NCBI GenBank assembly: GCA_009379825.1
Contig: WHTA01000015.1
Coordinates: forward strand, 1-64,000
Direction of reading: 5' to 3'
Source: Streptosporangiales bacterium
Lineage (GTDB): Bacteria; Actinomycetota; Actinomycetes; Streptosporangiales; WHST01
DNA length: 64,000 nt
Of the stretch, positions 43,514 to 51,469 are shown in pieces. The position numbers and the translations under genes were made by a program. The first letter of the stretch is position 1, and every line of letters begins with the position of its first letter. The notes beneath the pieces were generated by a model. That model saw nothing but the letters and a program-made list of their open reading frames with translations, searched no databases and was not told where the DNA came from.

Positions 43514-44326
43514 TTACTTCGCGGGCTCCGTACCGAACCACTTCTTGTAGAGCCGGTCGTAGGTGCCGTCCTTCTTGGCCTTGTCGAGGGTGTCGTTCAC
43601 GAGTTTCAGCATGACCTTGTCCTTCTTCTGGACCATCATGCCGAGCTGCTCGCCGGTCTCGTACGAGGCGCCGATCTCGGTGTCCTTGTTCTGCGTGATG
43701 TAGTACTCGAGGATGCCGCTGTCCGCGATCGACGCATCCACCTGGCCGGTGCGGACGGCGGTGGTGAGCAGGCCGTAGTCCTCGAACTCGACGATCTCGT
43801 AGCCGTACTTCTTCTCGTTCTTGCTCGCGTAGATCTTTCCGGTGGTGTCCTGCTGGGCGCCGAGCTTCTTGCCCTTCAGCTTCTCCAGCCCGTCGATGCC
43901 GGACTCCTTCTTCACCAGCAGCGACTGCTTGACGTCCATGAACGGCTTGGAGAAGTCGACGACCTTCTCCCGCTCCGGGGTGATGGTCGCACCGCCGTAG
44001 GCGACGTCGCACTTGCTGGTCTTGAAGTCTTCACCGGAGACGATGCCACCCCAGGGGGTGTCGACGATCTCCTGCTCGACGTCAAGCTCCTTGGCCATCA
44101 GGTCGACGAGGTCGACCTCGAAGCCGACGGTCTCGCCGCCCTCGGTGAACTCGAACGGCTCGTAAGGGAGCGAGGTGCACGCGGTGAGCTTGCCCTCGGT
44201 CACCAACGAAATGTCTTTCTTGCCCGAGCCGCCACCTTCCGGCTCGGTCGACTCTGCGCAGCCCGCCAGGCCGACGGCGAGTGCCGCGGCCGCGAGCGCG
44301 GCGATCAACGGTCGCTTGATGATCAC
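43514..44326 (-). CDS. Polar amino-acid ABC transporter, substrate-binding lipoprotein
   Basis: The 270-residue protein starts at GTG 44326 after AAGGAG, with a lipoprotein signal ([20 protein letters not shown]). The SBP family 3 fold is marked by [54 protein letters not shown] and [15 protein letters not shown]. It captures a polar amino acid such as glutamate, glutamine or cystine; which one cannot be read from the sequence. An excellent promoter lies 115 bp upstream. Confidence 0.93.
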   Translation of the reverse strand: MIIKRPLIAALAAAALAVGLAGCAESTEPEGGGSGKKDISLVTEGKLTACTSLPYEPFEFTEGGETVGFEVDLVDLMAKELDVEQEIVDTPWGGIVSGEDFKTSKCDVAYGGATITPEREKVVDFSKPFMDVKQSLLVKKESGIDGLEKLKGKKLGAQQDTTGKIYASKNEKKYGYEIVEFEDYGLLTTAVRTGQVDASIADSGILEYYITQNKDTEIGASYETGEQLGMMVQKKDKVMLKLVNDTLDKAKKDGTYDRLYKKWFGTEPAK

Positions 44327-44440
44327 GGCATGTCTCCTTAGGCGAGAACGATGAGCCCATCGTGCCACCGGGGCTGGTCACTGGCCCGGTATTGGCGTGT
44401 CGGGGCCGCACTCGATGCGGCTTCGGTTCAGGACCGGAAC

Positions 44441-44469
44441 AATATAGTGACCGCCCCCGGTGCTGTCGA
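44441..44469 (-). promoter_or_regulatory. Promoter of the amino-acid ABC operon
   Basis: On the minus strand, TCGACA (44464-44469) and TATATT (44441-44446) are separated by 17 bp. Each hexamer has five of six consensus bases. It is one of the most AT-rich spots in this region. The leader to the GTG at 44326 would be about 108 bases. Confidence 0.65.
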
Positions 44470-44531
44470 CGAATCCGCCAACAACGCGGCTGCGCAGGTA
44501 GTCGAGTGCCTACGGTGACGAGCCGGGGGAG

Positions 44532-45197
44532 CTACCAGCCCCTGGCGCGCCACTCGGCCAGCTGGGGGCGCTCCGCGCCGAGCGTGGTGTCGTCGCCGTG
44601 GCCCGGGTATACCCAGGTGTCGTCGGACAGCTCGCCGAACACCTTCCCCTCCAGGTCGTCCATCAGCGAGCTGAAGTCGGTCGGGTTGGTGGTGCGGCCA
44701 GGGCCGCCGGGGAACAGGCTGTCCCCGGTGAACAGGTGGCCGTGGCCCTGCGGGTCCTCGTAGAGCAGCGCGACGCTGCCCGGCGTGTGGCCGACCAGGT
44801 GGATCGCCCGCAGCTGGACGCCGCCGAAGGTGACCGTGTCGCCGTCGGCGAGCTGCTGGTCAGGCGCGACCGGGAGCGCGGCGGCGTCGTCGCGGCCGGC
44901 GGCCGTCCACGGGGTCGTCGCCGCGACGACGGCGGCCAGGGCCCGGTGGTGGTCCCAGTGCTGGTGCGTGGTGACGATGCCGTCGAGGCGGCCGTCGGGG
45001 GAGCCCTCGTGTACGTACCCGAGCAGCCGGTCGGCGTTGTCTGCGGCGTCGATGAGCAGCTGCGCGCCCGTGCCACGGTCGGTGAGCAGGTACGTGTTGT
45101 TGTCCATCGAACCGACGCTGGTCTTCCTGATCACCAGGCCGGGCAGCTCACGGACGTCCGCCGGGCCCTCGGGGGTGACCTCGCCGGTGTAGCTCAT
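44532..45197 (-). CDS. MBL-fold metallo-hydrolase (glyoxalase II-like)
   Basis: The 221-residue protein has the metal motif THQHWDHH near residue 77, then VGHTPGSVALLYED, LFTGDSLFPGGPGRT and VYPGHGDDTTLGAE. These supply the remaining histidines and aspartate. The fold hydrolyses thioesters or related bonds; a mycothiol thioester is plausible because the upstream neighbour belongs to a mycothiol-dependent family. It lies 22 bp after that gene on the same strand. Confidence 0.9.
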   Translation of the reverse strand: MSYTGEVTPEGPADVRELPGLVIRKTSVGSMDNNTYLLTDRGTGAQLLIDAADNADRLLGYVHEGSPDGRLDGIVTTHQHWDHHRALAAVVAATTPWTAAGRDDAAALPVAPDQQLADGDTVTFGGVQLRAIHLVGHTPGSVALLYEDPQGHGHLFTGDSLFPGGPGRTTNPTDFSSLMDDLEGKVFGELSDDTWVYPGHGDDTTLGAERPQLAEWRARGW

Positions 45198-45219
45198 TCG
45201 CTGATCCCTTCTGCTTTCG

Positions 45220-45924
45220 TCAGATCCACGCGGGCAGGTGTGGGAGCTCGCCGGACGGTACGACGGTCAGGTCGTCGCCCGAGGTGCGGCCGCTGAGCCA
45301 GCCGGCCAGGCCGGCCGCGGAGCCCGTGACCACCGGTCGCGGCTGGTCCGCGGGCGGCTCGGGGTCGCCCTTGCGGTGCACGGTGAACGCGCCCTCCACC
45401 CGCTGCGGCAGCCCCTGGATGAGCTGGTCGAGCAGGCCGGCGCTGAACCCGTCCGGCCAGTCCTCGCAGCTGTAGCCGGCGCCGAGGTCGACGTGGTGCA
45501 CCTCGACCTCGACCAGGCGCTTCCACGGGATCTCGTGCAGCGGCTGCAGCTTGCCGCCGCGCCACTCCACGACGGTGTCCCAGGCGTCGGCCGGCACCGT
45601 CTGCAGCGCGGCGGTGTAGCGGTCGGCGGAGGCGCGCAGGTCGGCCAGCTGCTCGTCGGCCGGCCGCCCGGCGCCGGCCTCGATGTCGCGCTCCCTGGCG
45701 TCGCCGCGGCCGTACATCGGTTCCCGGCTGCCGTGCGCCCAGCCGAGCAGGTTCACCAGCGCATCCGCGTTGCGCGCGATGTGCGTCAGCACGTGGCCGC
45801 GGGTCCAGCCGGGGAGGATGGACGGCGCGCGCACGTCGTCGTCGGTCAGTGAGGCGGCGGTGTCGAGCAGCCGGCTGGTGGCGGCGTCGACGTCCCTGGT
45901 CAGGTCATCCGATGGCACTCCCAT
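45220..45924 (-). CDS. Maleylpyruvate isomerase/mycothiol-dependent (DinB-fold) family protein
   Basis: The 234-residue protein begins with the four-helix DinB-like domain: LLDTAASLTDDDVRAPSILPGWTRGHVLTHIARNADALVNLLGWA. The histidines of GHVLTHIARN and EVEVHHVDLG form the metal site of this family. The C-terminal part from about residue 165 (RVEGAFTVHRKGDPEP) is the SCP2-like MDMPI extension. Members are mycothiol-dependent isomerases or S-transferases. The substrate here is unknown, and no gentisate pathway is next to it. It is divergent from argS. Confidence 0.88.
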   Translation of the reverse strand: MGVPSDDLTRDVDAATSRLLDTAASLTDDDVRAPSILPGWTRGHVLTHIARNADALVNLLGWAHGSREPMYGRGDARERDIEAGAGRPADEQLADLRASADRYTAALQTVPADAWDTVVEWRGGKLQPLHEIPWKRLVEVEVHHVDLGAGYSCEDWPDGFSAGLLDQLIQGLPQRVEGAFTVHRKGDPEPPADQPRPVVTGSAAGLAGWLSGRTSGDDLTVVPSGELPHLPAWI

Positions 45925-45973
45925 ACGATGACGGTATCTGGTTTGGCAACACGGCCTGGAAGAGATGCCATCG

Positions 45974-47701
45974 ATGACGGACTTGGTCAGCCTGTTGGAG
46001 AGCCGCCTCGGCGCGGCGTTCGCGGCGGTCGCCGGCGAGCAGGTGGATCCCGTCGTCCGACGCTCCGACCGGGCGGACTTCCAGGCCGACGGCGCGCTGC
46101 GGCTGGCGAAACCGCTGCGCCGCAACCCGCGCGACATCGCCGCGGACATCGTGGCGAAGGCTGAGCTCGGCGACCTGTGCGAGCAGGTCGAGGTCGCCGG
46201 GCCGGGGTTCATCAACCTCACCCTCGCCGACGGGGCGATGTCCGGGCTGGTGTCCGGGCTGGCCGGCGACGACCGGCTCGGCGTCCCCGTCGACGAGCGG
46301 TTGGAGACCGCGGTGATCGACTACTCCTCGCCGAACGTGGCCAAGGAGATGCACGTCGGGCACCTGCGGTCGACGATCATCGGCGACGCGGCGGCGCGCG
46401 CGCTCGAGTGGCTCGGCCACACGGTGATCAGGCAGAACCACGTCGGCGACTGGGGTACGCCGTTCGGCATGCTCATCGAGCACCTGCTCGACGTCGGCGA
46501 GGACGAGGCCGCGCGGGAGCTGACCCTCGGTGAGATGGCCGACTTCTACCAGGCGGCCAGGGCGAAGTTCGACGCCGACGCCGCGTTCCAGGAGCGGTCG
46601 CGGCGGCGGGTGGTGCTGCTGCAGAGCGGCGACGAGGAGACGCTGCGGCTGTGGCAGGTGCTCTTCGACGACTCGGCGCGGTACTTCCAGCAGGTGTACG
46701 ACCGGCTCGACATCACGCTCACGCCTGCCGACCTGGCGGGGGAGAGCAGCTTCAACGACCAGCTGGCCGACGTGGCGGCCGAGCTCGACCGGCTCGGCCT
46801 GCTGCGCGACAGCGAAGGCGCGCGCTGCGTGTTCCCTGCGGGCTTCCTCGGCCGGGAGGGCGAGCCGCAGCCGGTGATCGTGGTGAAGAGCGACGGCGGC
46901 TACGGGTACAGCACCACCGACCTGGCCGCGCTGCGGCACTGGGTCAGGGATCTCGGCGCCACCAGGCTGCTCTACGTCGTCGGCAGCCCGCAGGCGCAGC
47001 ACTTCGCCATGCTGTTCCAGGTGGCCAGGGAGGCCGGCTGGCTGACCGACACCGTGCACGCGGAGCACGTCGCGTTCGGGTCGATCCTCGGCACCGACCA
47101 CAAGATGCTGCGCACCCGGGCCGGCAGCAGCGTCAAGCTGAGCGCGCTGGTCGACGAGGCGGTGAGCCGCGCCAAGGCCGCCGTCGAGGAGAAGAACCCT
47201 GAGCTCGACGAGCAGACGAAGCGCGACGTCTCCGAGGCGGTCGGCATCGGTGCGCTGAAGTACGCGGACCTGTCGAACGACAAGGTCAAGGACTACGTGT
47301 TCGACTGGGACCGGATGCTGTCGTTCGACGGCAACACCGCGCCGTACCTGCAGTACGCGCACGCGCGGATCCGGTCGATCTTCCGCCGCGGCGAGGCCGA
47401 CCCGGCCGCGTACCGGGACGTGGCGATCGACGTCGAGCACCCGGCTGAGCACGCGCTCGCACTCCACCTGCTCGGCTTCAACGCGGCTCTGCACCGTGCG
47501 GTGGAGAACGTCGAGTTCCACCGGCTGTGCGGTTACCTGTACGAGCTGGCCAGCGAGTTCACCAGGTTCTACGAGCAGTGCCCGGTGCTGAGGGCCGACG
47601 CCGAGCGCAGGGCCAGCAGACTCGCGTTGTGTGACCTGACCGCGCGGGTGCTGGCCAGGGGGCTCGGCCTGCTCGGCATCACCGCCCCCGACCGGATGTA
47701 G
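45974..47701 (+). CDS. argS: Arginine-tRNA ligase
   Basis: The 575-residue class I synthetase charges tRNA-Arg. The N-terminal tRNA-recognition domain (LVSLLESRLGAAFAA) is followed by the signature YSSPNVAKEMHVGHLRSTIIGD with the HVGH nucleotide-binding motif. FGSILGTDHKMLRTRAGSSVKL follows, and the anticodon-binding domain is at the C-terminus. ATG 45974 is favoured over 45965 because GGAAGAG (45957-45963) touches the earlier codon and is well spaced for the later one. In many actinobacteria argS is followed by lysA and homoserine genes; here it is followed by ngcEFG. Confidence 0.96.
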   Translation: MTDLVSLLESRLGAAFAAVAGEQVDPVVRRSDRADFQADGALRLAKPLRRNPRDIAADIVAKAELGDLCEQVEVAGPGFINLTLADGAMSGLVSGLAGDDRLGVPVDERLETAVIDYSSPNVAKEMHVGHLRSTIIGDAAARALEWLGHTVIRQNHVGDWGTPFGMLIEHLLDVGEDEAARELTLGEMADFYQAARAKFDADAAFQERSRRRVVLLQSGDEETLRLWQVLFDDSARYFQQVYDRLDITLTPADLAGESSFNDQLADVAAELDRLGLLRDSEGARCVFPAGFLGREGEPQPVIVVKSDGGYGYSTTDLAALRHWVRDLGATRLLYVVGSPQAQHFAMLFQVAREAGWLTDTVHAEHVAFGSILGTDHKMLRTRAGSSVKLSALVDEAVSRAKAAVEEKNPELDEQTKRDVSEAVGIGALKYADLSNDKVKDYVFDWDRMLSFDGNTAPYLQYAHARIRSIFRRGEADPAAYRDVAIDVEHPAEHALALHLLGFNAALHRAVENVEFHRLCGYLYELASEFTRFYEQCPVLRADAERRASRLALCDLTARVLARGLGLLGITAPDRM

Positions 47702-47743
47702 CGGACGCCGGCTGCCGGGACCGGGACGAACAGCCACCACCAC

Positions 47744-47761
47744 GGGACCGGTCGCGGTCCC
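47744..47761 (+). terminator. Candidate terminator of argS
   Basis: GGGACCG (47744-47750), loop GTCG and CGGTCCC (47755-47761) make a perfect 7-bp stem 43 bp after the argS stop. There is no T tract. Confidence 0.45.
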
Positions 47762-48008
47762 AGCTCCGACCAGACTGGGACGACACGGGCTGCCCAGGTG
47801 ATCGTGCGGTCAGCTGCGGGCTACGGGCGGAGTGCGCACGGCGGGTAGCGAGCCGGCTGAGCACGCGTTGAACACCAGGACGAGGACGAGCGCCCAGGCG
47901 GCCATGTCGGTAGCCACCTGGACCGGCCATGATCGTCGTGGCGCGGCGTCGGCAACGGCCATCGTTACCCATTCGAGATGCGTGCGCCATCGTTCTGCAC
48001 ACACCTCT

Positions 48009-48051
48009 TGACAATTGTTTTCTAATCGGTCTCCCTATGGTGAGACCAATT
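48009..48051 (+). promoter_or_regulatory. Promoter/operator region of ngcEFG
   Basis: TTGACA at 48009-48014 is a perfect -35 box, but no good -10 lies at 16-18 bp. ACAATTGT (48011-48018) is a palindrome. GGTCTC (48028-48033) and GAGACC (48042-48047) are inverted arms. TGGTGAGACCA (48038-48048) resembles a DasR/dre site (TGGTCTAGACCA) with one base lost. Amino-sugar genes in streptomycetes are DasR targets, so the resemblance is suggestive only. Confidence 0.4.
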
Positions 48052-48108
48052 TTCCCGGGCGCGCCACCAGCAACGAGCCACCCATCAATACGGAAGGTCG
48101 ACCACACC

Positions 48109-49527
48109 ATGGACATGAACAACAGGTCACTGACTCGGCGGCGGCTGTTGCAGGGAACGGCCGCCGCGGCTGCCCTCGCGCCTTTCGGCGGGGTGCTGAC
48201 GTCCTGCGCGACGGGTGGCGGTGACGACTCGGACGGCGGGGGCGGGGGCGGGGGCGAGAAGTCGGCGGGTAACCCGTTCGGCGTGGCGAAGAACTCCGCG
48301 ATCGAGGCGGTCATCTTCAACGGCGGTTACGGGTTCGACTACGTCGAGTTCGCTGCCGACCAGGTGAAGAAGAAGTTCTCCGTCAAGCCGGAGATCACGC
48401 CGTCGACGAAGATCGCCCAGCAGCTGCAGCCGCGCTTCGCCGGCGGGAACCCGCCGGACCTCGTCGACAACTCCGGCGCCGACTCGATCGGCTTCAACAC
48501 GATCGCCAAGGGCCTCGAGGAGCTTGACGAGCTGTTCGAGGCGAAGAACTACGAGGGCAAGAAGATCGCCGACACCTTGTATCCGAACGTCAGGATGCCC
48601 GGCACCTTCGGTGGCCGGTTCGTCGCGATGAACTACGTCATGACCGTCTACGCGATGTGGTACTCGGCGTCGCTGTTCGACGAGAACGGCTGGGAGCCCC
48701 CGAAGACCTGGGACGAGGCCATCGACCTCGGTGCCAAGGCGAAGGCCAAGGGCAAGTACCTGTTCGTCTGGGGCAAGGAGGCCGCGACCTACTACCAGAC
48801 GATGGCCATGAACTCCGCGATCAAGGAGGGCGGTCCGGAGGTCCGACTGGGCCTGGAGAACCTGAAGCCCAAGTGCTGGTCGCACCCCGCGCTGCAGCAG
48901 GTGTTCAAGGCGCTCGAAACCTGTGTGAAGAAGGGGTACTTCGTGCCCGGCGGTGCGGGTACCCAGTTCACGGCGGCTCAGGCACGGTGGAGCAAGGACC
49001 AGCAGGCGATCCTGTACCCGTCGGGTGGCTGGATCGAGAACGAGATGAAGAAGGCGACGAAGGACGACTTCCAGATGACCGGCTTCCCCGAGATGACGGT
49101 CAGCGACAGCCCGGAGTCTCCGTACGAGACGCTGCGCGGTACGGCGGGCGAGCCGTTCATCGTGCCGAGCAAGGGCAAGAACCCGGCCGGCGGCAAGGAG
49201 ATCCTGCGGGCGATGCTGTCGGAGGACGCGGCGACGAACTTCAGCAAGTCCAAGCTGGCCCCGACCATCGTGAAGGGCCTGGTGCCCGAGGACGGCTTCG
49301 GCTCGAGTGCGCTGGTGTCGCAGACGGAGATGCTCGACGCCGCGGGAACCAATCTGTTCAACTACCAGTTCGTCGACTACTACGGCATGAACGAGGACCA
49401 GCTGACGGTGTGGAACTCGTTCCTGGCCGGCAAGATGGACGCGGCAGGCCTGACCGAGGGCCTGCAGGACATCACCGACGAGATCGCCAACGACAACTCG
49501 GTCGACAAGATCAAGGTCACTGAGTGA
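48109..49527 (+). CDS. ngcE: N-acetylglucosamine/chitobiose-type ABC transporter, substrate-binding lipoprotein
   Basis: The 472-residue protein has a Tat-like lipoprotein signal (LTRRRLLQGTAAAAALAPFGGVLTSCA) and a glycine linker. It then reads GNPFGVAKNSAIEAVIFNGGYGFDY and QQLQPRFAGGNPPDLVDNSGADSIG, a pattern characteristic of NgcE. It binds N-acetylglucosamine or chitobiose in Streptomyces. ATG 48109 gives the complete signal. It starts the ngcEFG operon; the ATPase (MsiK type) must be encoded elsewhere. Substrate range here is inferred from family resemblance. Confidence 0.87.
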   Translation: MDMNNRSLTRRRLLQGTAAAAALAPFGGVLTSCATGGGDDSDGGGGGGGEKSAGNPFGVAKNSAIEAVIFNGGYGFDYVEFAADQVKKKFSVKPEITPSTKIAQQLQPRFAGGNPPDLVDNSGADSIGFNTIAKGLEELDELFEAKNYEGKKIADTLYPNVRMPGTFGGRFVAMNYVMTVYAMWYSASLFDENGWEPPKTWDEAIDLGAKAKAKGKYLFVWGKEAATYYQTMAMNSAIKEGGPEVRLGLENLKPKCWSHPALQQVFKALETCVKKGYFVPGGAGTQFTAAQARWSKDQQAILYPSGGWIENEMKKATKDDFQMTGFPEMTVSDSPESPYETLRGTAGEPFIVPSKGKNPAGGKEILRAMLSEDAATNFSKSKLAPTIVKGLVPEDGFGSSALVSQTEMLDAAGTNLFNYQFVDYYGMNEDQLTVWNSFLAGKMDAAGLTEGLQDITDEIANDNSVDKIKVTE

Positions 49528-50522
49528 CGACGCAGACGTCGCCTACCTCGACCAGCAGGCCGGCACGGCCGGCTGGTCGAGGCCGGAGGAAGCCGCTCAC
49601 CTTCGACCGGGTGAGCTTCTTCGCGGTGTGTCTGGGCGTCCCTCTGCTCGTCTTCCTGGTGTTCGTGATCTCCCCGTTCGCACAGGCGATCTACTACTCG
49701 CTGACGGACTGGAACGGGTTCAGCGAGTCGATGGAGTTCGTCGGCTTCGGCAACTACGTCCGGCTCTTCCAGGACGACGAGTTCGTCATCTCGATCCGCA
49801 ACAGCATCCTGCTCGGCCTGATCGTGCCGTTCGTCACGATCGTGCTTGCACTGATCATGGCCACCATGGTCACGGTGGGCGGCAGCGGCACCGGCGCGGT
49901 CAGGGGCCTGAAGCGGTCGAGCCTCTACCGGGTCATCTCGTTCTTCCCCTACACGATCCCCGGCATCGTGATCGGCATCATCTGGGCACAGATCTACGAC
50001 CCGGGGCGCGGCGTGTTGAACGCGCTGCTCGGCCAGGTGGGCCTCGGCCAGTTCGCCGACTACCCGTGGCTGGGGGACTCGAGGACCGCCATGGCGGCGT
50101 CGATCTTCGTGATCGTCTGGGGGTTCGTCGGGTTCTACATGGTGCTGTTCATCGCGGCGATCCGGGGCATCGACCCGGACCTGTTCGAGGCGGCTCGGAT
50201 CGACGGTGCGGGTCGTGTTCGGATCGCGGTGTCGGTCACCATTCCGTTGATCAGGGACAGCGTCCAGACCGCCTATATCTACCTCGGCATCGCCGCGCTC
50301 GACTCGTTCGTGTACATGTCGGCGCTGAACCCGACGGGCGGGCCGGACAACTCGACGCTGGTGATGTCGCAGGAGCTGTTCACCACCGCGTTTAACAAGG
50401 GGCAGTTCGGCTACGCGACGGCGATGGGCGTGATGCTCGCCGTCGTCACCTTGGTGTTCGCCGCGCTCGTGTTCACGGTGAACTTCACCACCGGCGGCCG
50501 GGTCAGGGAGGCGCGGCGATGA
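49524..50522 (+). CDS. ngcF: Amino-sugar ABC transporter permease (MalF family)
   Basis: The 332-residue protein has six membrane segments and the EAA loop DPDLFEAARIDGAGRVRIAVSVTIPLIRDS. The segment FFPYTIPGIVIGIIWAQIYDPGRGVLNALL is typical of MalF-type permeases. The GTG start overlaps the ngcE stop by 4 bp (GTGA), and its own stop overlaps ngcG by 4 bp. It forms the membrane channel with NgcG. Confidence 0.9.
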   Translation: MTTQTSPTSTSRPARPAGRGRRKPLTFDRVSFFAVCLGVPLLVFLVFVISPFAQAIYYSLTDWNGFSESMEFVGFGNYVRLFQDDEFVISIRNSILLGLIVPFVTIVLALIMATMVTVGGSGTGAVRGLKRSSLYRVISFFPYTIPGIVIGIIWAQIYDPGRGVLNALLGQVGLGQFADYPWLGDSRTAMAASIFVIVWGFVGFYMVLFIAAIRGIDPDLFEAARIDGAGRVRIAVSVTIPLIRDSVQTAYIYLGIAALDSFVYMSALNPTGGPDNSTLVMSQELFTTAFNKGQFGYATAMGVMLAVVTLVFAALVFTVNFTTGGRVREARR

Positions 50523-51436
50523 GTGAGAGTACCCGCACCGTGCCGACGGAACCGAAGGAGTCGGCTCCGCCGCGGGGCGCTTCCCGCGACGCGCGTCGGC
50601 CGGAGCTCGACCGCTCCAAGGCCTTCGACGTGGTCGCCCACGCCCTGCTGATCCTGTGGGCGCTGCTCGTGGTCCTGCCGCTGCTCTGGGTCCTCCTGTC
50701 GTCGTTCAAGACGACCGACGAGGTGCTCGGCGACCCGCTGACCTGGCCGAGCCAGCTCGAGTGGCAGAACTACGTCACCGCATGGACCGACTCTGGTGTC
50801 GGCCAGTACTTCCTCAACACGGTGATCGTCGTCGGCAGCGCGCTGGTCATCGTCATGGTGCTCGGCGCGATGTGCGCGTACGTGCTAGCCAGGTTCAAGT
50901 TCTTCGGTAACCGGTTCATCTACTACTTGATGCTGGCCGGGCTGACCTTCCCCGTCTTCCTGGCGATCGTCCCGCTGTTCTTCATCCTGCAGAACCTCGG
51001 CCTGCTGAACACGCTGCCAGGACTGATCATCACCTACGTCGCGTTCGCGCTGCCCTTCACGGTGTTCTTCCTGCACGCGTTCTTCAAGACGCTGCCCGGC
51101 GACCTCTACGACGCGGCGTTGGTGGACGGCGCGGGGGAGTGGCGCGCGTTCTTCCAGGTGATGCTGCCGATGGCTCGACCGGGCATGGCATCGGTGGCGA
51201 TCTTCAACTTCCTCGGCCTGTGGAACCAGTTCCTGCTGCCCACCGCGCTGAACACGAAGACCAGCAGGTACGTGCTAACCCAGGGGATGGCATCGTTCCA
51301 GTCCCAGGCCGGGTACGCGGTCGACTTCGGCGCGCTGTTCGCCGCCGTCGTCATCACCGTGGCGCCGGTGCTCGTCGTGTACATCATCTTCCAGCGGCAG
51401 CTACAGAGCTCCGCGGTCGCCGGCGCGCTGAAGTAG
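50519..51436 (+). CDS. ngcG: Amino-sugar ABC transporter permease (MalG family)
   Basis: The 305-residue protein has a polar N-terminus of about 40 residues, six membrane segments, and the EAA loop LPGDLYDAALVDGAGEWRAFFQVMLPMARPG. It ends IFQRQLQSSAVAGALK, close to the usual MalG tail. Coupled to ngcF by ATGA. It converges on the gamma-glutamyltransferase gene with an 11-bp gap, and a strong hairpin lies at that junction. Confidence 0.9.
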   Translation: MSESTRTVPTEPKESAPPRGASRDARRPELDRSKAFDVVAHALLILWALLVVLPLLWVLLSSFKTTDEVLGDPLTWPSQLEWQNYVTAWTDSGVGQYFLNTVIVVGSALVIVMVLGAMCAYVLARFKFFGNRFIYYLMLAGLTFPVFLAIVPLFFILQNLGLLNTLPGLIITYVAFALPFTVFFLHAFFKTLPGDLYDAALVDGAGEWRAFFQVMLPMARPGMASVAIFNFLGLWNQFLLPTALNTKTSRYVLTQGMASFQSQAGYAVDFGALFAAVVITVAPVLVVYIIFQRQLQSSAVAGALK

Positions 51437-51439
51437 CCG

Positions 51440-51469
51440 CGGCGCCGTCAGACGGCCATGACGGCGCCG
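51440..51469. terminator. Bidirectional terminator between ngcG and the gamma-glutamyltransferase gene
   Basis: CGGCGCCGTCA (51440-51450) pairs perfectly with TGACGGCGCCG (51459-51469) around an 8-base loop. The hairpin contains the stop codon of the minus-strand gene and starts 4 bases after the ngcG stop. Confidence 0.65.

Larger units (their letters stand above)
47702..48108. other. 407-bp gap between argS and ngcE
   Basis: It holds a GC hairpin just after argS (47744-47761) and the promoter/operator region of ngcE at its right end. A minus-strand reading frame of about 50-64 codons at 47810-48004 has one hydrophobic stretch (MAAWALVLVLVFNAC) but no ribosome-binding site or known relative that I recognise, so I do not call it a gene. 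Confidence 0.6.

Noticed and set aside
47810-48004. Small minus-strand frame of about 64 codons with one hydrophobic stretch
   Set aside because: No ribosome-binding site, no recognisable family, and it overlaps the ngcE regulatory region.
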